Assembly (NCBI GenBank): GCA_905250075.1
Contig: CAJNOP010000025.1
Span: 2,046,318 to 2,110,317, forward strand
Origin: Rotaria sp. Silwood1
Lineage: Eukaryota > Rotifera > Eurotatoria > Philodinida > Philodinidae
Direction of reading: 5' to 3'
Length of the DNA: 64,000 nucleotides
Part shown: positions 34,616 through 47,736 of the stretch, one piece after another
How positions within the stretch are numbered: the stretch's first letter is position 1
How the letters are laid out: each line of letters begins with the position of its first letter
Translations under genes and position numbers: made by a program
The notes under the pieces: model-generated
Databases searched by the model: none
Seen by the model: the letters and a program-made list of their open reading frames with translations, nothing else
What the model was told of the DNA's origin: nothing

Positions 34616-35693
34616 CAACTCAAAAGTTATTTATAATTTAGTGAGAATTCTTTGCCAATTGTTACATAAAAAGAGCAAAAAAGAAAGGAAATTATGCTTT
34701 TTGTGCAAGAAGTACTCAATAGAAATAAGGAATATGTTTAGCGCACTTGAACATCTGATAGTAAGAACGAAGACAGTTGCAGTGGTGTGTGCTAGACTGT
34801 CAAATATATTCCACGATTTCCTGACACTCAACTCATTCGGCTGTCTTTTTCAGACAACGACGCATACTTGTACAGAGTGAATGTTTCAAATAGCAGAATG
34901 TGTTGCATTGTTCATTGTGCATGAGTGCTTAGTCGTTCCTTAGATATCTTTTTGTTGTACCTTCGAAATATTTCTTCTGACAGATTTCTTCTTTATGAAT
35001 ATGTTTTTGAATGAGAGTATTGATCAATAGAGAAGAGATAATCACCTCCGATAATGAAATCAACGTTAGGTTTTGGTTTTCAAATCAGTACTTTCATAAG
35101 TTTGTCGCACTTATTCGGGCAAAACTAAGAATAAGTCTTGTTGTGGCGATGATATTGACATCGTCTTATTATAAATCGTTACAAGTAATTAAACAATTTT
35201 ATCGGTCACCTTGTTGCTAAGAAAATCATAAAATAAAAACTGTGCACAAAACCTTGCAATTTATTTTATTTTCATCCAGAGATAGGTACGATCCATTCCC
35301 TCAGATACATCAGAGGATCGCTCCATACGCTGCTATATTTTGGACGTATAATGTACTGAAATCAAAATTTAAAAACTTTCCCCATTTGAGGTAAATGAAG
35401 ATTGGTCAGTTTTGTGGCAAGGTTTTTGTGAAATAGAAAAACCTTTTCGCATACGCAAAGAGCTCAAACACTAGTGAGAAATCCTTTTAGGCTGCTGCCA
35501 ATGCAATATTTATTTCCTCAATTTTCATGATCTATTCATAAGATTATATGTAAAAGAGAAAAAAAAACTGTTGTAGACTATTGTTGCTAGCTACTGTTAA
35601 CAAGCAATACTACGATTTGTATCCAGAAAAAAAAGTTACTAGATCATATAAGTCGAGAAATTCCTTCTGAATCTTTCAATTCCAAGCAAAACA

Positions 35694-36821
35694 ATGGCAT
35701 CGCCATTGATGATTTTACTCAATCAAATTCGAATAGATCTTGCCCGGTATGAACTTCCATTCATTTTTGCTTTTGGCACTTTGGCTAATATTGCTAACGT
35801 CATCGTTTTTCGACGTCAAACTCTCAAAACCAATATTTGTTCCCGTTACTTTGTCTGCTTATCTTTGAATAATCTTCTAACATTATATGTGGTTGGTCTT
35901 ACACAAATCGCAGGTGCGGCTGTTGGTGGCGACATGTTTAGAGCAAATCGTTTCTTTTGTAAAGTACGTGGATATTTTTTCGAACTTAGTCTGATTCTCT
36001 CTCGTCATTTCGTGTGTTTAATCGCTGTTGATCGTTGGATGGTTACATCATCTAGTGCATGGCTTCGCCGACAGAATTTACCAAGTAAAGCACGAGCAAC
36101 AATTTTCGGCAGTTTGCTCTTCTGGTCAACCTTCAATATTCACAGCTTGATAGGTTATGACACTGGTCCCTTTGGATGTATAACAACTGCTTATCCAGTC
36201 TATGGACTTTTCTATTCCATCTACAGTATCATCACATCAATTGTACCGCTTGTAAACTGTGTATATATCTTATAAAAGCAGTTTAAATATTTGTTTATTT
36301 CTAGGTCGTCATGATTGTTTTCAGTGTTCTTACTTTATTAAATGTTCGATCATCAACTGCTCGGCAAATTCATCCGCATCTCTTTCAAGAAAATCCTGTC
36401 CAATTATATGATATGCAACGTACGACGCATATCATTTCGCAGGTATCTAATCATCACCAAGAACGACAACGACAGTTTCTCCGATTAGCTCTTCTACAAG
36501 TGGCTATTTATATTATATTCAACTTAGCGTGGTCGACTTTTCCATTTTACACATTGCATATATTTCATCAAAAAATTATCAGTGTGGATCAGACATGGAT
36601 TATGTTATTTTGGAACGGAATTGGTTTGAATCTTCTTTCAACTTATGCTGCGGTCCGTATTTTCGCTTCTCAAAGTCTCTCATTTTTGTTCTGTTATTTT
36701 TTAGGTAACATTTATAGTATATACATTAACTTCAAGAACATTTCGTCGAGAGTTCATCTTAATAATCAAGCGAATTTGGAACATTGTTAGTGGACGCCTT
36801 AAAACTTTTATTTGCGTATAG
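35694..36821 (+). CDS. Rhodopsin-like GPCR (tandem copy A)
   Basis: Three exons, 35694-36251, 36305-36652 and 36705-36821, both introns phase 0 and about 52 bp, giving 340 residues. Seven membrane helices can be placed: TM1 FIFAFGTLANIANVIVF; TM2 FVCLSLNNLLTLYVVG; TM3 from C89 through SRHFVCLIAVDRWMV, with DRW at 113-115 in place of DRY; TM4 ATIFGSLLFWSTFNIHSLIG; extracellular C162; TM5 FYSIYSIITSIVPL joined to VVMIVFSVLTLLNV; TM6 LALLQVAIYIIFNLAWSTFPFY; TM7 IGLNLLSTYAA then VTFIVYTLTSRTFRREF. The third loop is short. This looks like one of the large lineage-specific receptor families of bdelloids; the ligand is unknown (peptide or chemosensory). Intron positions are the same as in the copy at 43847. 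Confidence 0.9.
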
Positions 36822-37699
36822 TTTAATAGTCATTTTTGGAATTCAAAATAATTCGATGTTGTGTATTAATGTAAAACTAAATAGTACACTCTAAGACGTG
36901 GTTTCCTAGGCAACGCTCAAGATTCGGAATTGCTGTATAAAATCTTTCAGACTTTCTAGACTGTTAGTCAGTAATATGTTTTCTTCTGTCTATTGTGCTT
37001 TTCGTCTCATCTGTCATTTTATTGTCATTTATGTTCTTTTCGTTGAATGTTGATACATGTGATGGATTTTTTCTTTCGTTGTATGAATTATCCTCTTACC
37101 TTTTATTGATATTTTACAGGTGACATTCTGTTCTCGTTTATCATCACCAATGGAATGTTTCTTTGTATGGACATCTCCTCCTTTTGTTCCCTATACATAT
37201 TTAGTAGTCTATCTGTTGTAATAAAGAAAAAGAGGAGTCAATGAAATGTCGTTATTCGTCAAAGTATGCAAAAAAAAGTTTAGAACCAGAGAAAATTTTA
37301 TTCGTTCGTTGATCGACTATATATTCGAATTATTATTTTTCAGTGTAATGATGATAAATATATGGGTAACCTGTAAAAGAGATTTAAATTAACATTAATG
37401 AGAAAATGAAGTTCGTGAATAATAAAACGATGAATTGAATACCTAGTTGGGCGGGTGTGAGTGTAAGAAAAAAAAATACACATCCACCAAATTAAATGAA
37501 ATTATTTCTATGTGTGATAAACGTGCAACACAATGTCATGATCAATGAGAATACTTAAATAGACTTCAATAATATGTTAACAAATGAAATTGTTTTGATA
37601 TTAATTGAAATTAGTTTCAATTATCATTAAAAAGAAAACGACCTTTAAAACTCTGAAATATGGTCGTACGAGAAAAGAGTAAATAAATATATTCTTCCT
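36822..37699. other. 3' flank of GPCR copy A, with worn telomere-like hairpin
   Basis: Contains the part duplicated at 44958-45410. At 37449-37500, GGGCGGGTGTGAGTGTAAG is followed by an A-run and ACACATCCACC, a worn G-then-C hairpin. Confidence 0.45.
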
Positions 37700-40167
37700 T
37701 TCATCTGGTTTCTTTAGTATTTTTAGTGTCCTCGATCATATCGAAGAATTAGTAGCACAGACATCCGAAAATGGTCATACATAAATCAGTGAATATCTAG
37801 AAGTAAAAGAATAAAATTCTCAGATTAATGATTTCTCAGGAAAGATGTCATTTTACGGTCAAAAAAATACTAAGAAATTGTAAATAGTATTATGATGATC
37901 GTATCTGACGACTAGTACTACTCGACTATAGCCGCTTCTTTTCGGAAGTAGAGAAATTCAGCCACTGCATCTGCGCATCATATGTTTGTTTCCATATTCC
38001 AGAATCTTTCAAACGGGACTGACTGCATGTCATTCACTCAAATTTTTGTATGTATCTTTATATGTTTATCATATAGGAAAATCGATATTGTGTCATATTT
38101 ATGATAATATAATAACGATCATTCTTAAAATGAATGTAATATTGAGGAAACTTTCACGAAATGTTGGACATCGTAATCAAAATAATACTAACGAATGACT
38201 GAAAGATAAGTTTCGTATTTGTTCAATTATTGATCGATTAAAAATTTATTTTGAATTAAAAACTCATGAAAATAATAAAGTTATTTAATCAGAATATTCA
38301 TGTCCTATATACTTATGTCTCATTGAACACATTTATTGTTAATATATACAAATAAATTTTCTCTAATTGAATTATTGTTGAATTGGATTTATGTGTAGTT
38401 CGTTTTGATGCATTATACAAAGCACATCAAGTATTCATTAATATATAAAATCAACAAATCGTATGTAAGAACTATTAGAGGGAGATATCCATATGATGAA
38501 TAATGATGAAGTGAAAGAATCACAATATTTATTACTATTTCATATGCATATTAATTTACAATTATCTATATGTCATCTGTATATAAACATTCGCCTAGTA
38601 AACATTTTCATATCGTAATTTGTCAAGCTGAAAAACAAGAAATTTTTGAATCGATGTAAAGATTATATGGACATGTTATTTCGACTAGCCATGCATTGAA
38701 AATAGATGATTGCAATTCATGTATGCATTTTGTTTTTATTATGAAAAAAAATATTTTGAAAATTTTGAATAAAATAATTTGATAATTTTACTGACAAAAA
38801 AACAGATTTTCATCAATGAAAACTAAACAGCCTTCTCATAAATTGAGTATTTTCAAGGAACTATGAGGATATGTTAAACTCAAAATAGTTGTGTAAGATC
38901 ATCATGGAAGCAAATATTTTAATCAATCCTAAAAGTATATTTTAGAAGAAGTGTAAATGAGTATGGATCTAGACAGTGATAATAACTTTTAGATACTGAA
39001 TGATATTTGACTGTTTCAAATTCTGTTTGTTTTTAATGAAAATTTGGTTAAGTGAAAATAAGTGAAATGATTGGTTCACATTAAGATATTCTTTAGTGTA
39101 TAATCTTTGTCCCGAAAAAAAAAAGAATTTTTGACTAGAATTAACCGGCATCATGTACAATAAAGAATCTGCCGTTTTTCATGACATTAAGAAAGACTTA
39201 AAGAATATCTCCGATAATTGCATAGTACCCATTGCAGCATGAGATGCTCATACATGTTAAAGCTGAAAGTTGAATGCAACTATTGAGCTATTCAATAATT
39301 GAAGTAAAGATATTCAACCATTCAATTATGCCATAATTGAGCTCAACATTTTCAGCTATTCAATAGTTGAATAGCTTGGCTTCAATTATTTCGTTCGTAA
39401 ATAATTGAATATTCTCATTTCAATTATTCAATTATAAAATGGTTGAATAGTTCCATAACTTCACTTTAATTATTTAGTTGTTGAATATTTGAAAAGATCT
39501 TTAATAATTGAATTCAAATTTAAGGTTTGATACTACTGAGAGTTTCGAGGGTTCCGAAGTTATGGAATTCGATTATTTCTGAAAATTAGCAATATTTAAA
39601 AAAAACATTCATCCAACTAATAAGTATTTATGCTAAAATGAATTCACAATAGCTACTCGTTTTATTTCGGAAAGATAATTTCCCGAATGTAAGCATAAAT
39701 TATTCAAAAACTCACTTCAAACGATCATGACTGCTTAAAACTATATTCAATACTTATTATCATTAGCAAATAGTTTCCTTGAAACTTACAAAGAAATATT
39801 CTTAAATGTCTATTTACTTTCTAGTTGATACCATTTAGATCATATAGGATTCAATATGTTTTGAATATTTTGAAAAGAGTTCATGTTCCAAATGTGTTTC
39901 TGCCAGGATGTTTGACATTTTCTGCAATTTTTTAATAGAATGTCGTGATTCTTCTTATTATTCAATTTTCTCTTGAAATTTTGCATAGAAAAAAGCTTCA
40001 ATAAGATTCATGTATAATGAAAATTCTTTTAAAATACGTTTTCTTCTTTAGTTTTGGTTGATTTCATGATAGCAAAAATTGAGATAAAAACAAAAAACTT
40101 TTGTATAGATGATATGTAACAGTAAATAAATTATGTTTTAATTGTCTCTCAGAAGAACAAACACAAG

Positions 40168-41551
40168 TGTTGGAACCCCTTTTTTGTCGAAAGTTAGTAC
40201 ATCTTTTTGACCTTAGTGAAATATGTTTACAATAAAAAAGATTCATGATTTATGACTTATTTCTCACGAGATTGAATGTTTCTACTGTAACAGCTATAAG
40301 AATCATCTTATCAGAGAAAAAACTCACGATCTCCATCAATATAAGTTAAAACGAGTTGAGATTTTTCTCACATACAGTCTCACTTAGGCGCAAGATCATA
40401 TGATATTATGAGTGTAAAAGAGATAAGAGATATTGAGCTATTAGTTTTAGAAAATGTTAATGTTGTGCTAAATGTCAACTATTATGGTATAGCTTAGAAT
40501 TACGAGATAAATGATTAAAAATTGTAGTATATTTAGTATTTGTTTTCCTTTAGATTCTGATATATACGAATTGCTTATATTTGTAAGTTAAATATAAACT
40601 AATCTTTTTCGTATACGAATGATGAAAAGTGTTTCTAGTAGAAACAAATCAACCAAATGAAAACCATTGAGAAGAACGAATTGATGCTACATGTTTGACA
40701 ATTTTGATGTCTACTTAAACGAAGATAACAACGTAATTTGCAGTCAATCTCATTTACAATCAACTTTACGCTCCTGTTTTTCAATAAATGTTAAACTATG
40801 CTTGGCAAGCAAGTGGATACATAGATAATCATTCAGATTTTATTTTTATCCGGCAAGGAAGTTTGCTTCACTTTTTCTAATATTGCATGTAATAGAAACT
40901 GTTGGAAATCCTCTTAATTTATCTGTTGCAGTTGGTGCAGAAATAATTTTTGTTTTCAAGAAGTTTTCTTCGATTATCACGTTCAAAATAGTCTATATAG
41001 TTTAGTTTAACGAGAATTGTTTTGATAGATACAAAGTTCCATTTTTTTCCTTTCATTCAGTAAGTAACGCTATCAGGAGTTTTTTTTTTAAATATCAGAA
41101 TCTGAGAAAAAATAAATATATTATAGTAGCAAACTATAATTATCAGACATTCAAAATTTCTATTGTGAAATAAATACTCAATATATTACAATTCTCAATT
41201 ATATATCTCATAATTTTAAGCAGTATCATAATAATTGATACTTAGCACACCGTTAACATTTTCTGAAACTGATAGCTCTATAGTTCTAATCTCTTTTATG
41301 CTCATAATATCACATGATCCTGCACATTAGTGCAACAGTATGTCAGAGAAATATATTCACTCGTTTTAACCTATATTGATGAAAATCGTGATTTTTTTCT
41401 CTGATAAGATGCCTTTTATAGCTTTTATAGTAGGAATGTTCGATCTCCTGAGAAATAAGCCATACGCAGGAACGTTTTTTTTATTGTAAACATAGCTCAC
41501 TAAGGTGAACAAGATGCACTAACTCACAACTCAAAAGTGGTCCAACATTTA
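40168..41551. mobile_element. 1.4-kb foldback element inserted in copy B
   Basis: Arms of about 450 bp are inverted copies: 40168-40470 (GTGTTGG, CACCTTAGTGAAATATGTTTACAATAAAA-type, CTTATCAGAGAAAAA) against 41250-41551 (TTTTTTCTCTGATAAG, TTGTAAACATAGCTCACTAA, GTCCAACAT). The pairing continues inward to about 40560 and 41160. The centre (about 40620-41080) is unpaired. No transposase frame. It lies within the segment missing from copy A. Confidence 0.75.
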
Positions 41552-43846
41552 GGATTGCTCCCTAGTCCGTATGCACTTATCATATCATATCATGCGATTA
41601 AAAGATCATTTTTATATTCAAGTTAGATTTTTTTAAAGATGTTTGAACCTTACTATCAGATACTTATCAGGCATTTAATAACTAGGACGAATCATGGTTA
41701 AGTGAAACTTTTCACAAAAAAAATACTAGTATGTATGCAAAAATTACCAAGTAAAGGAAATTGAGTTTAGCTTTTTCTTCATAAAAGTATATATAAGCGT
41801 ATCTTTTTGATGCCGACTTGTTTGACAATGAATATTCATAGATTAAATAATTCAATATTAATAACTTGAATTAATCAGAATCATAATGTGTCTCACAACA
41901 AATATAGACAAAACTGATATTTGTTTGTTTCATTCTGTAATGAATTACATTATATCTTTCTATTCTTATATGATATTATAGCAAAGTTCAGATTTGTATT
42001 TCATTGCGCAATTTAAAAAAAAACGATCGAATTGAATTTTGCATTAACATTCATTTACTTTAAAAGATGTTTTTTTCCGATAATATATAACACTAGAGAT
42101 ATGTTTTCAGATCAAATAATTTTTTAATTAGAATATTTCTATTGTAGATTCGTTTTTTAGAAGAGCCATGCAATCCTAGATTGATGTAAAGTTGATAACT
42201 TGGCTTTCTTCTGTAAGATGACGTCTTCCATCGTAATCCTTCTAATCTTATCTTTTGACTACGATTTTTATTTCTTTCTCTGCTTTAGTTATTCAATTTA
42301 TTAATTAAGACGAGTATATGTGAAGGGACTTCAGAGAAACACTCATCTCAAAACATCAATTTGTACGATGAATGTTTTTTTTTTTTATTATTATTTTTTT
42401 TTCTTTTTTGAGTATATTTTAGTTCAACTCTGAGGAATCGAATGTCGCATCTACACTATGTTTAGTTTTCTAACATGTTTTATGTATGTAAAATACTGTA
42501 AGTAATTTAATTTTGAATTAAAATATTCTATAACGTAAATTAGTAATATGAACTTTTTAGTATAAGAGTAGAAACTGGGTTATATGAACACAATCATTCC
42601 TGGTATCGATATAATGTAGGATAATAGTCAACCATGCAACCACGATTTATCATGAAAATCGTCACGGTTGTCAAAAAATATCTATGATTTATCGCATTTC
42701 AGTTCATGACTACAGTTTCGATATATTGAAATTAATAGCCAATGTTTTAGTGATATTGAAGACAGGAGATGTCATGTAAGTGTAGTGCATAGTTTCTTTT
42801 CAATTTCAAAAAAAAGTAGATTTGGGAAGAAAAGTTCACTATATTTTAAAACGTTTTTAAGTCAAGACTATGGGAATCATGTTGACACTAATTAGCTATG
42901 AACACTTTGAAAAGAGCGGTATTGACTTAAAAACTACTGTAAAAATGCAATATTTTGGCAGCAATAAGCTCAAAACACGAAATCTTTTCAGGATATTCAC
43001 AGCTCATTAGTGCCTGCATGATTCAAATAGTCTTGAATCAAAGTCGATGTTTAATTTAGTGGGCTTTCAACATCCATCTTTACATAAAAAAAGAAAAAAA
43101 GAAATAAATGATTCCCGAGCAGGAAGTGCTCCATTCAAATAAAGAGTGCACGTTGTGTGTCTGCTGTAGTATCAAACTTGATAGTTGGATTCTATTGTTG
43201 AACTACAATTTAAGTATTTTATTATCCAATTCTTCAATTCAAATGTTTAATTATTCAACTTTTTCATATTGTGAGATGTATGAGTTTTCCCGACACACTC
43301 ACATTGAAAGTTGACCCGTCAAGTTGAATGCTTGAGCTGAATTCTTGGATAGTTGAATAGTTGAATACTTGAAGTGTTATTTGAATACTTGATATTCAAC
43401 TTTTGAAGTTTCAAGCATACAATGATTGAATTTAACTTTCAAAATTCACAAATACGTATGTGTAGTCCGTGACAGGGTGTGGCTATAGTTGTCAGTTTGG
43501 CTAACAAGAAGACTCTGATCCTACACTCGCACCATCAAGAAGATTCATCGATTCTGTGACAAACTCTCCCTAACACTGAAGCTTTTTTCCACATTTTGAA
43601 GAAGGTTTGATTGACCTGTCAGAAACTCACTTGTACTGATACTGACACCATATTCGTTTCCTCCGTTAAGTCAACATCAAATAATGATTTATTTGTAGGA
43701 TTTCATAGTCGTGAAAAAGAAGAAAACTTTTATAGAATTTCACTGCTAGCTACTGTTATTAAGCAACTGTCGTTCTGTGTCAAAAAAAAATTGTCGTGAA
43801 ACGTAAGTCGTAAAGTCTTGAATACTCTCTGAACTCTTACAACAAA

Positions 43847-44957
43847 ATGGCAGCATCATTGATGATTTTACTGAATCAAATTCGAGTGGCTCTAGCCCGC
43901 TATGAACTTCCCTTCATTTTCGCTTTTGGTACTTTGGCTAATATTGCTAACATCATCGTTTTTCGACGTCATACTCTCAAAACTAATATCTGCTCATGGT
44001 ACTTTGTTTGCTTATCTTTGAATAACCTTCTTATATTGTGTGTCATCAGTCTTTCACAAATCTCAGGCGCGGCTGTTGGCGGTGATGTATTTGGAGCCAA
44101 TCGTTTCTTTTGTAAAGTGCGTGGATATTTTTTCGAACTTAGTGTGATTTTATCTCGTCATTTTGTATGTCTAATCGCCATCGATCGTTGGATGGTTACA
44201 TCACCTCGTGCATGGCTTCGTCGACAAAATTCACCTCGTAGGGCACGAGCTACAATTATTGGAAGTTTACTCTTTTGGACAATGTTCAACATTCACAGTT
44301 TGATTGGTTATGACACTGGTCAATTTGGATGTATAGCAACTGCACATCCAGTCTATGGACTTTTCTATTCCATCTACAGTATCATCACATCAATTTTGTC
44401 GCTAGTAAACCGTGTATACATCATATAAAAGTAGTTTTAAATATTTGTTTATTTCTAGGTTGTCATGATTGTTTTCAGTGTTCTTACTTTATTAAATGTT
44501 CGATCATCACCTGCTCGGCAAATTCATCCGCATCTGTTTCAAAAAAATCCTATCCAATCATATGATATGCAACGTACGACGTATATCATTTCGCAGGTAT
44601 CTAATCATCACCAAGAACGACAACGACAGTTTATTCGATTAGCTCTTCTACAAGTGGCTTTTTTTATTGTGCTCAATTTAACGTGGTCAGCTTTTCCATT
44701 TTATGCTTTGCGTATCTTCCAGCAAAAAGCTATCAATGTTGATCAGATTTTGATCTTAGGATTTTGGAGTGGAATCGGCTTGAATCTTCTTTCAACATAT
44801 GCAGCGGTTTGTATTTTTCCTTGTGAAGGTTTCTCATTTTTGTTTCGTTAATCTTTAGGTCGCATTTATAATATATACAATAGCTTCAAAAACATTTCGT
44901 CGAGAGTTCATCTTGACAATCAAGCGAATGTGGAATAGTGTTGGTCAATATCTTTAA
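43847..44957 (+). CDS. Rhodopsin-like GPCR (tandem copy B)
   Basis: Three exons, 43847-44404, 44459-44806 and 44859-44957, giving 334 residues. Exons 1 and 2 have exactly the same lengths as in the copy at 35694 and both introns are phase 0. The proteins are closely similar throughout. TM3 has SRHFVCLIAIDRWMV, TM6 LALLQVAFFIVLNLTWSAFPFY, and the last exon reads VAFIIYTIASKTFRREF. Cys89 and Cys162 (FGCIA) are kept. No disabling change is seen in either copy, so both are likely functional. The pair arose by the segmental duplication of this region. Confidence 0.9.
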
Positions 44958-47093
44958 ACTTCTTTTTGCGGATAGTTCTGTAATCATTTTTGGAGTGACA
45001 CTTAATTATATATTTTATGTTAATGTCACAACTACGTAGTACACTCTAAGAAAAGGTTCGGTGCAGAAACCTTAAGGTTTGGAATAGCTTATGAAATTTT
45101 TTAGACTTTGTAGATTGTTGTGTGTTAATATTTTCTCTCTTTTCTTTTGTGCTTCTCCTCTCGTTTGTCATTTTATTGTCATTCATACCATTTTCCTTTT
45201 ACTCCTCGATGTTTGTGATGAAATTTTCCTTTCTTTCGTTGTATGGATTATCCTTTTTTTCTCTTATGTATATTTCGCAGATGATTGTCTCTTCTGGTTT
45301 ATCATCATGTTTGGAATATTCATTTCTATCGGCTTTCCCTTCGTGCTCTATGTATAAATATATATATATATATAGTAACCCGTCTATTATAAAAAATGGA
45401 GAAAAAAGTCAATTGTTTTAATGATTATTCTTGTCTTACATTTCACGTGAGGATTACACTCCACAACTGTTGCCGTGAAGATGTTGAATCATTTGCAACA
45501 TCGAAATTCAAAACTACTCTAGAATACTAGACTGCTGCAGTTTCACTTCATATTACTATACGTCATCAGATCTCAATCACAATTCATTATGAAGTGTAAT
45601 TTCATAATATGATAATAACAAGACCAAAAACAAGACATTCAACATGCACAAAATGTACAATAAAAATATACAGTTGATGGTTTCATACATAAAAATCAAA
45701 ATCGAAAATACCAAATAAACAGAAAAAACACGTCATATGGGCATTAATAATTGAGCATATTTATTCGTAAGTTGATCGGAAAATATTTCGTAATTATCAT
45801 ATGTGTCTTATAGTTTTTAACTAATCATCGTCTCACAAGTTAAGTTTTTGTATAAGTCATTCTTTCGTATACTTATTTTCCAGGATAAAATCAATAACTA
45901 TAGGAAATTCATCTTGACAAAAAAATATAATACGTAGGATGAGTATTTAAAATAATATTGCATATTTCTAGAAATAATCGAACTCTATAAATCCTGAACC
46001 CATGCAACACTTGGAGCTATAGATTTCTGCGCCAAGTTCAATGTATTATATAAACACAGCATGACGTTTTTTAAAAAGATTATTTTTATAAGAAACCTAA
46101 GGAACTATGTCCAAGGTTGAGAGCCACATGCAACGAATTATACGAAAACGAATGTTATATGAAGACAAGCATACTTTATTGATGAATCATGGCATCTCAT
46201 ACTGCAGCGAATGCTTTGCAATTATTGAAGACGTTGATTAAAGCCACCACAATGTCATGCAAAATGTTAAATTCATTATTGTACGAGTCTTGGCTTTGCT
46301 GCGGTCAATGATTCATTTTGATCATTGGGATAATAACTGTAAAGTAGAGAATATTCTGATGCCGAACAGTCGTTTCATTCATCTTCAAAAAACGCCATGA
46401 CTGAGTAGCTAAGTTGCTCTACACCTATCTGCAAGGTACTATGTGCAAACCTGAATACTACCAGCCACGTAATAACTTTGAACAAATCACTAACGACTAA
46501 TTGTCTGGGAGCATTCGTCCCATAGCATGTGCATTCCAATTTCAAACAACAAGGATGATAAATAAGCATCTAATAATCTGTAGCTATCAGTATGTATATG
46601 TGTTATAATAAGTCTCAATTTGTTTTTTATTAAAATGTTATATATCTTTTTTTTTATATTTCAAGATATTCGATCGAGTTGAATCAAACTATGTTGCCAT
46701 AAATTTTTTCTTACCTATATTTCTTTTCTTTCAAACAAGAATAACAAATTATTTTGAAAATAATGGAGTATTTGTTACATCATTCAACATATGGAAATGA
46801 GGTAAGAGTGGCATATTGAATAAAGTTCTGGGAATAATTGTGTATGTCTTGGTTATTGAAGGATATATCTATAAAAGCTCCATGTTTGGTCATCTTTTAG
46901 CTCAATATTACATGAAATATATTCATTACAAATAGAAACAGACTCATTACTATACTTTATATCTCTATCTAACAAACTGTCGAATTAGTATTTCTAATAG
47001 ATTTAAGATGTATTTTGTTACTTATTGTTGAGAGTGAGAAAGAATTTGAATGATATTAAGATTTACATTTTATGTTTTGAGAACACGAGAATA
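44958..47093. other. 3' flank of GPCR copy B and unannotated AT-rich region
   Basis: 44958-45410 matches the 3' flank of copy A; two hydrophobic 88-99-codon frames there are not conserved as frames in copy A and are rejected. A TA microsatellite lies at 45356-45375. 45420-47093 shows no gene. Confidence 0.45.
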
Positions 47094-47167
47094 AGGGTGT
47101 GGGTCTGGGTCTGAGTGCTGTTTTCAATGAAGAGATGAGAATCGTCCTCACCCACACCCACACCCAA
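47094..47167. repeat. Telomere-like head-to-head hairpin
   Basis: GGGTGTGGGTCTGGGTCTG, about 30 bp of unrelated spacer, then CACCCACACCCACACCC. Short and compact. Confidence 0.8.
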
Positions 47168-47434
47168 AATGATCAGAAAAATACTACTTCAGCTGCTGTG
47201 TTTTTTGTTGTTTGATGTTATTAAATTTAGAGAGGCATGAAGATGTTGTCAACACGAAATTGTACACAGAAAACATCGACATACACTTTTTTTGTATCGT
47301 TAATCAACTCTATGCAAAGGTTTCATTATTATTATTTCGAGGTGTATATTTTTCCTACTCGGCTCAAAGCATGAATAATGATCGGAAAAAAACTTCTCCC
47401 TCTTCGTTCAATTATAAGTGAAGCGTGGGACAGA

Positions 47435-47736
47435 TGTGTGTGTGGGTTGGATGTGGGTGTGGGGTGTGGGTGTCGGTGGGGGGGGGGGGGGGGNNNNNNN
47501 NNNNNNNNNNNNNNNNNNNNNNNNNNNNNNNNNNNNNNNNNNNNNNNNNNNNNNNNNNNNNNNNNNNNNNNNNNNNNNNNNNNNNNNNNNNNNGTCGGTG
47601 TGGGTGTGGGGTGTGGATGTGAATGTTCGATGGGTGGGTGTGAGTGTTGAGTGTCAATATTGTTATGAACAACATCCACCCCCACACCCCACACTCACAC
47701 CCACACATCCTCACCCACACTCACACCCACATCCAT
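47435..47736. repeat. Telomere-like head-to-head hairpin with assembly gap in the G-rich arm
   Basis: G-rich TGTGGG/TGTGGGG repeat from 47435, a poly-G run, then 100 N (47494-47593), more TGTGGGTG repeat to about 47655, a 25-bp spacer, then C-rich CCACACCC/CTCACACCC repeat to 47735. Both arms are long. The gap falls exactly where a hairpin-forming G-rich tract would block sequencing or assembly, so true arm length is unknown. Confidence 0.85.
47494..47593. other. Assembly gap (100 N)
   Basis: A run of exactly 100 undetermined bases, the conventional size for an unknown gap. Confidence 0.99.

Larger units (their letters stand above)
32030..37240. repeat. Segmental duplication, copy A (ends in GPCR gene)
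   Basis: Matching blocks occur in the same order in copy B: 32036-32150 with 37717-37800; 32590-32890 with 38632-38930; 32890-32970 with 39108-39190; 33130-33190 with 39460-39523; 33190-33420 with 41985-42180; 33775-33870 with 42535-42640; the GPCR gene; and the 3' flank 36830-37110 with 44965-45210. The non-coding part is clearly diverged but alignable by eye. Confidence 0.8.
37700..45410. repeat. Segmental duplication, copy B (ends in GPCR gene)
   Basis: Second copy of 32030-37240, about 2.5 kb longer. The extra length is explained mainly by sequence at roughly 39524-41985 that has no counterpart in copy A and includes a large foldback. Copy A in turn has more of the foldback relic near 34130. 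Confidence 0.8.

Noticed and set aside
45091..45421. Two hydrophobic frames of 88 and 99 codons after GPCR copy B
   Set aside because: The matching 3' flank of copy A does not keep either frame; T-rich DNA gives Phe/Leu/Ser-rich artefacts.
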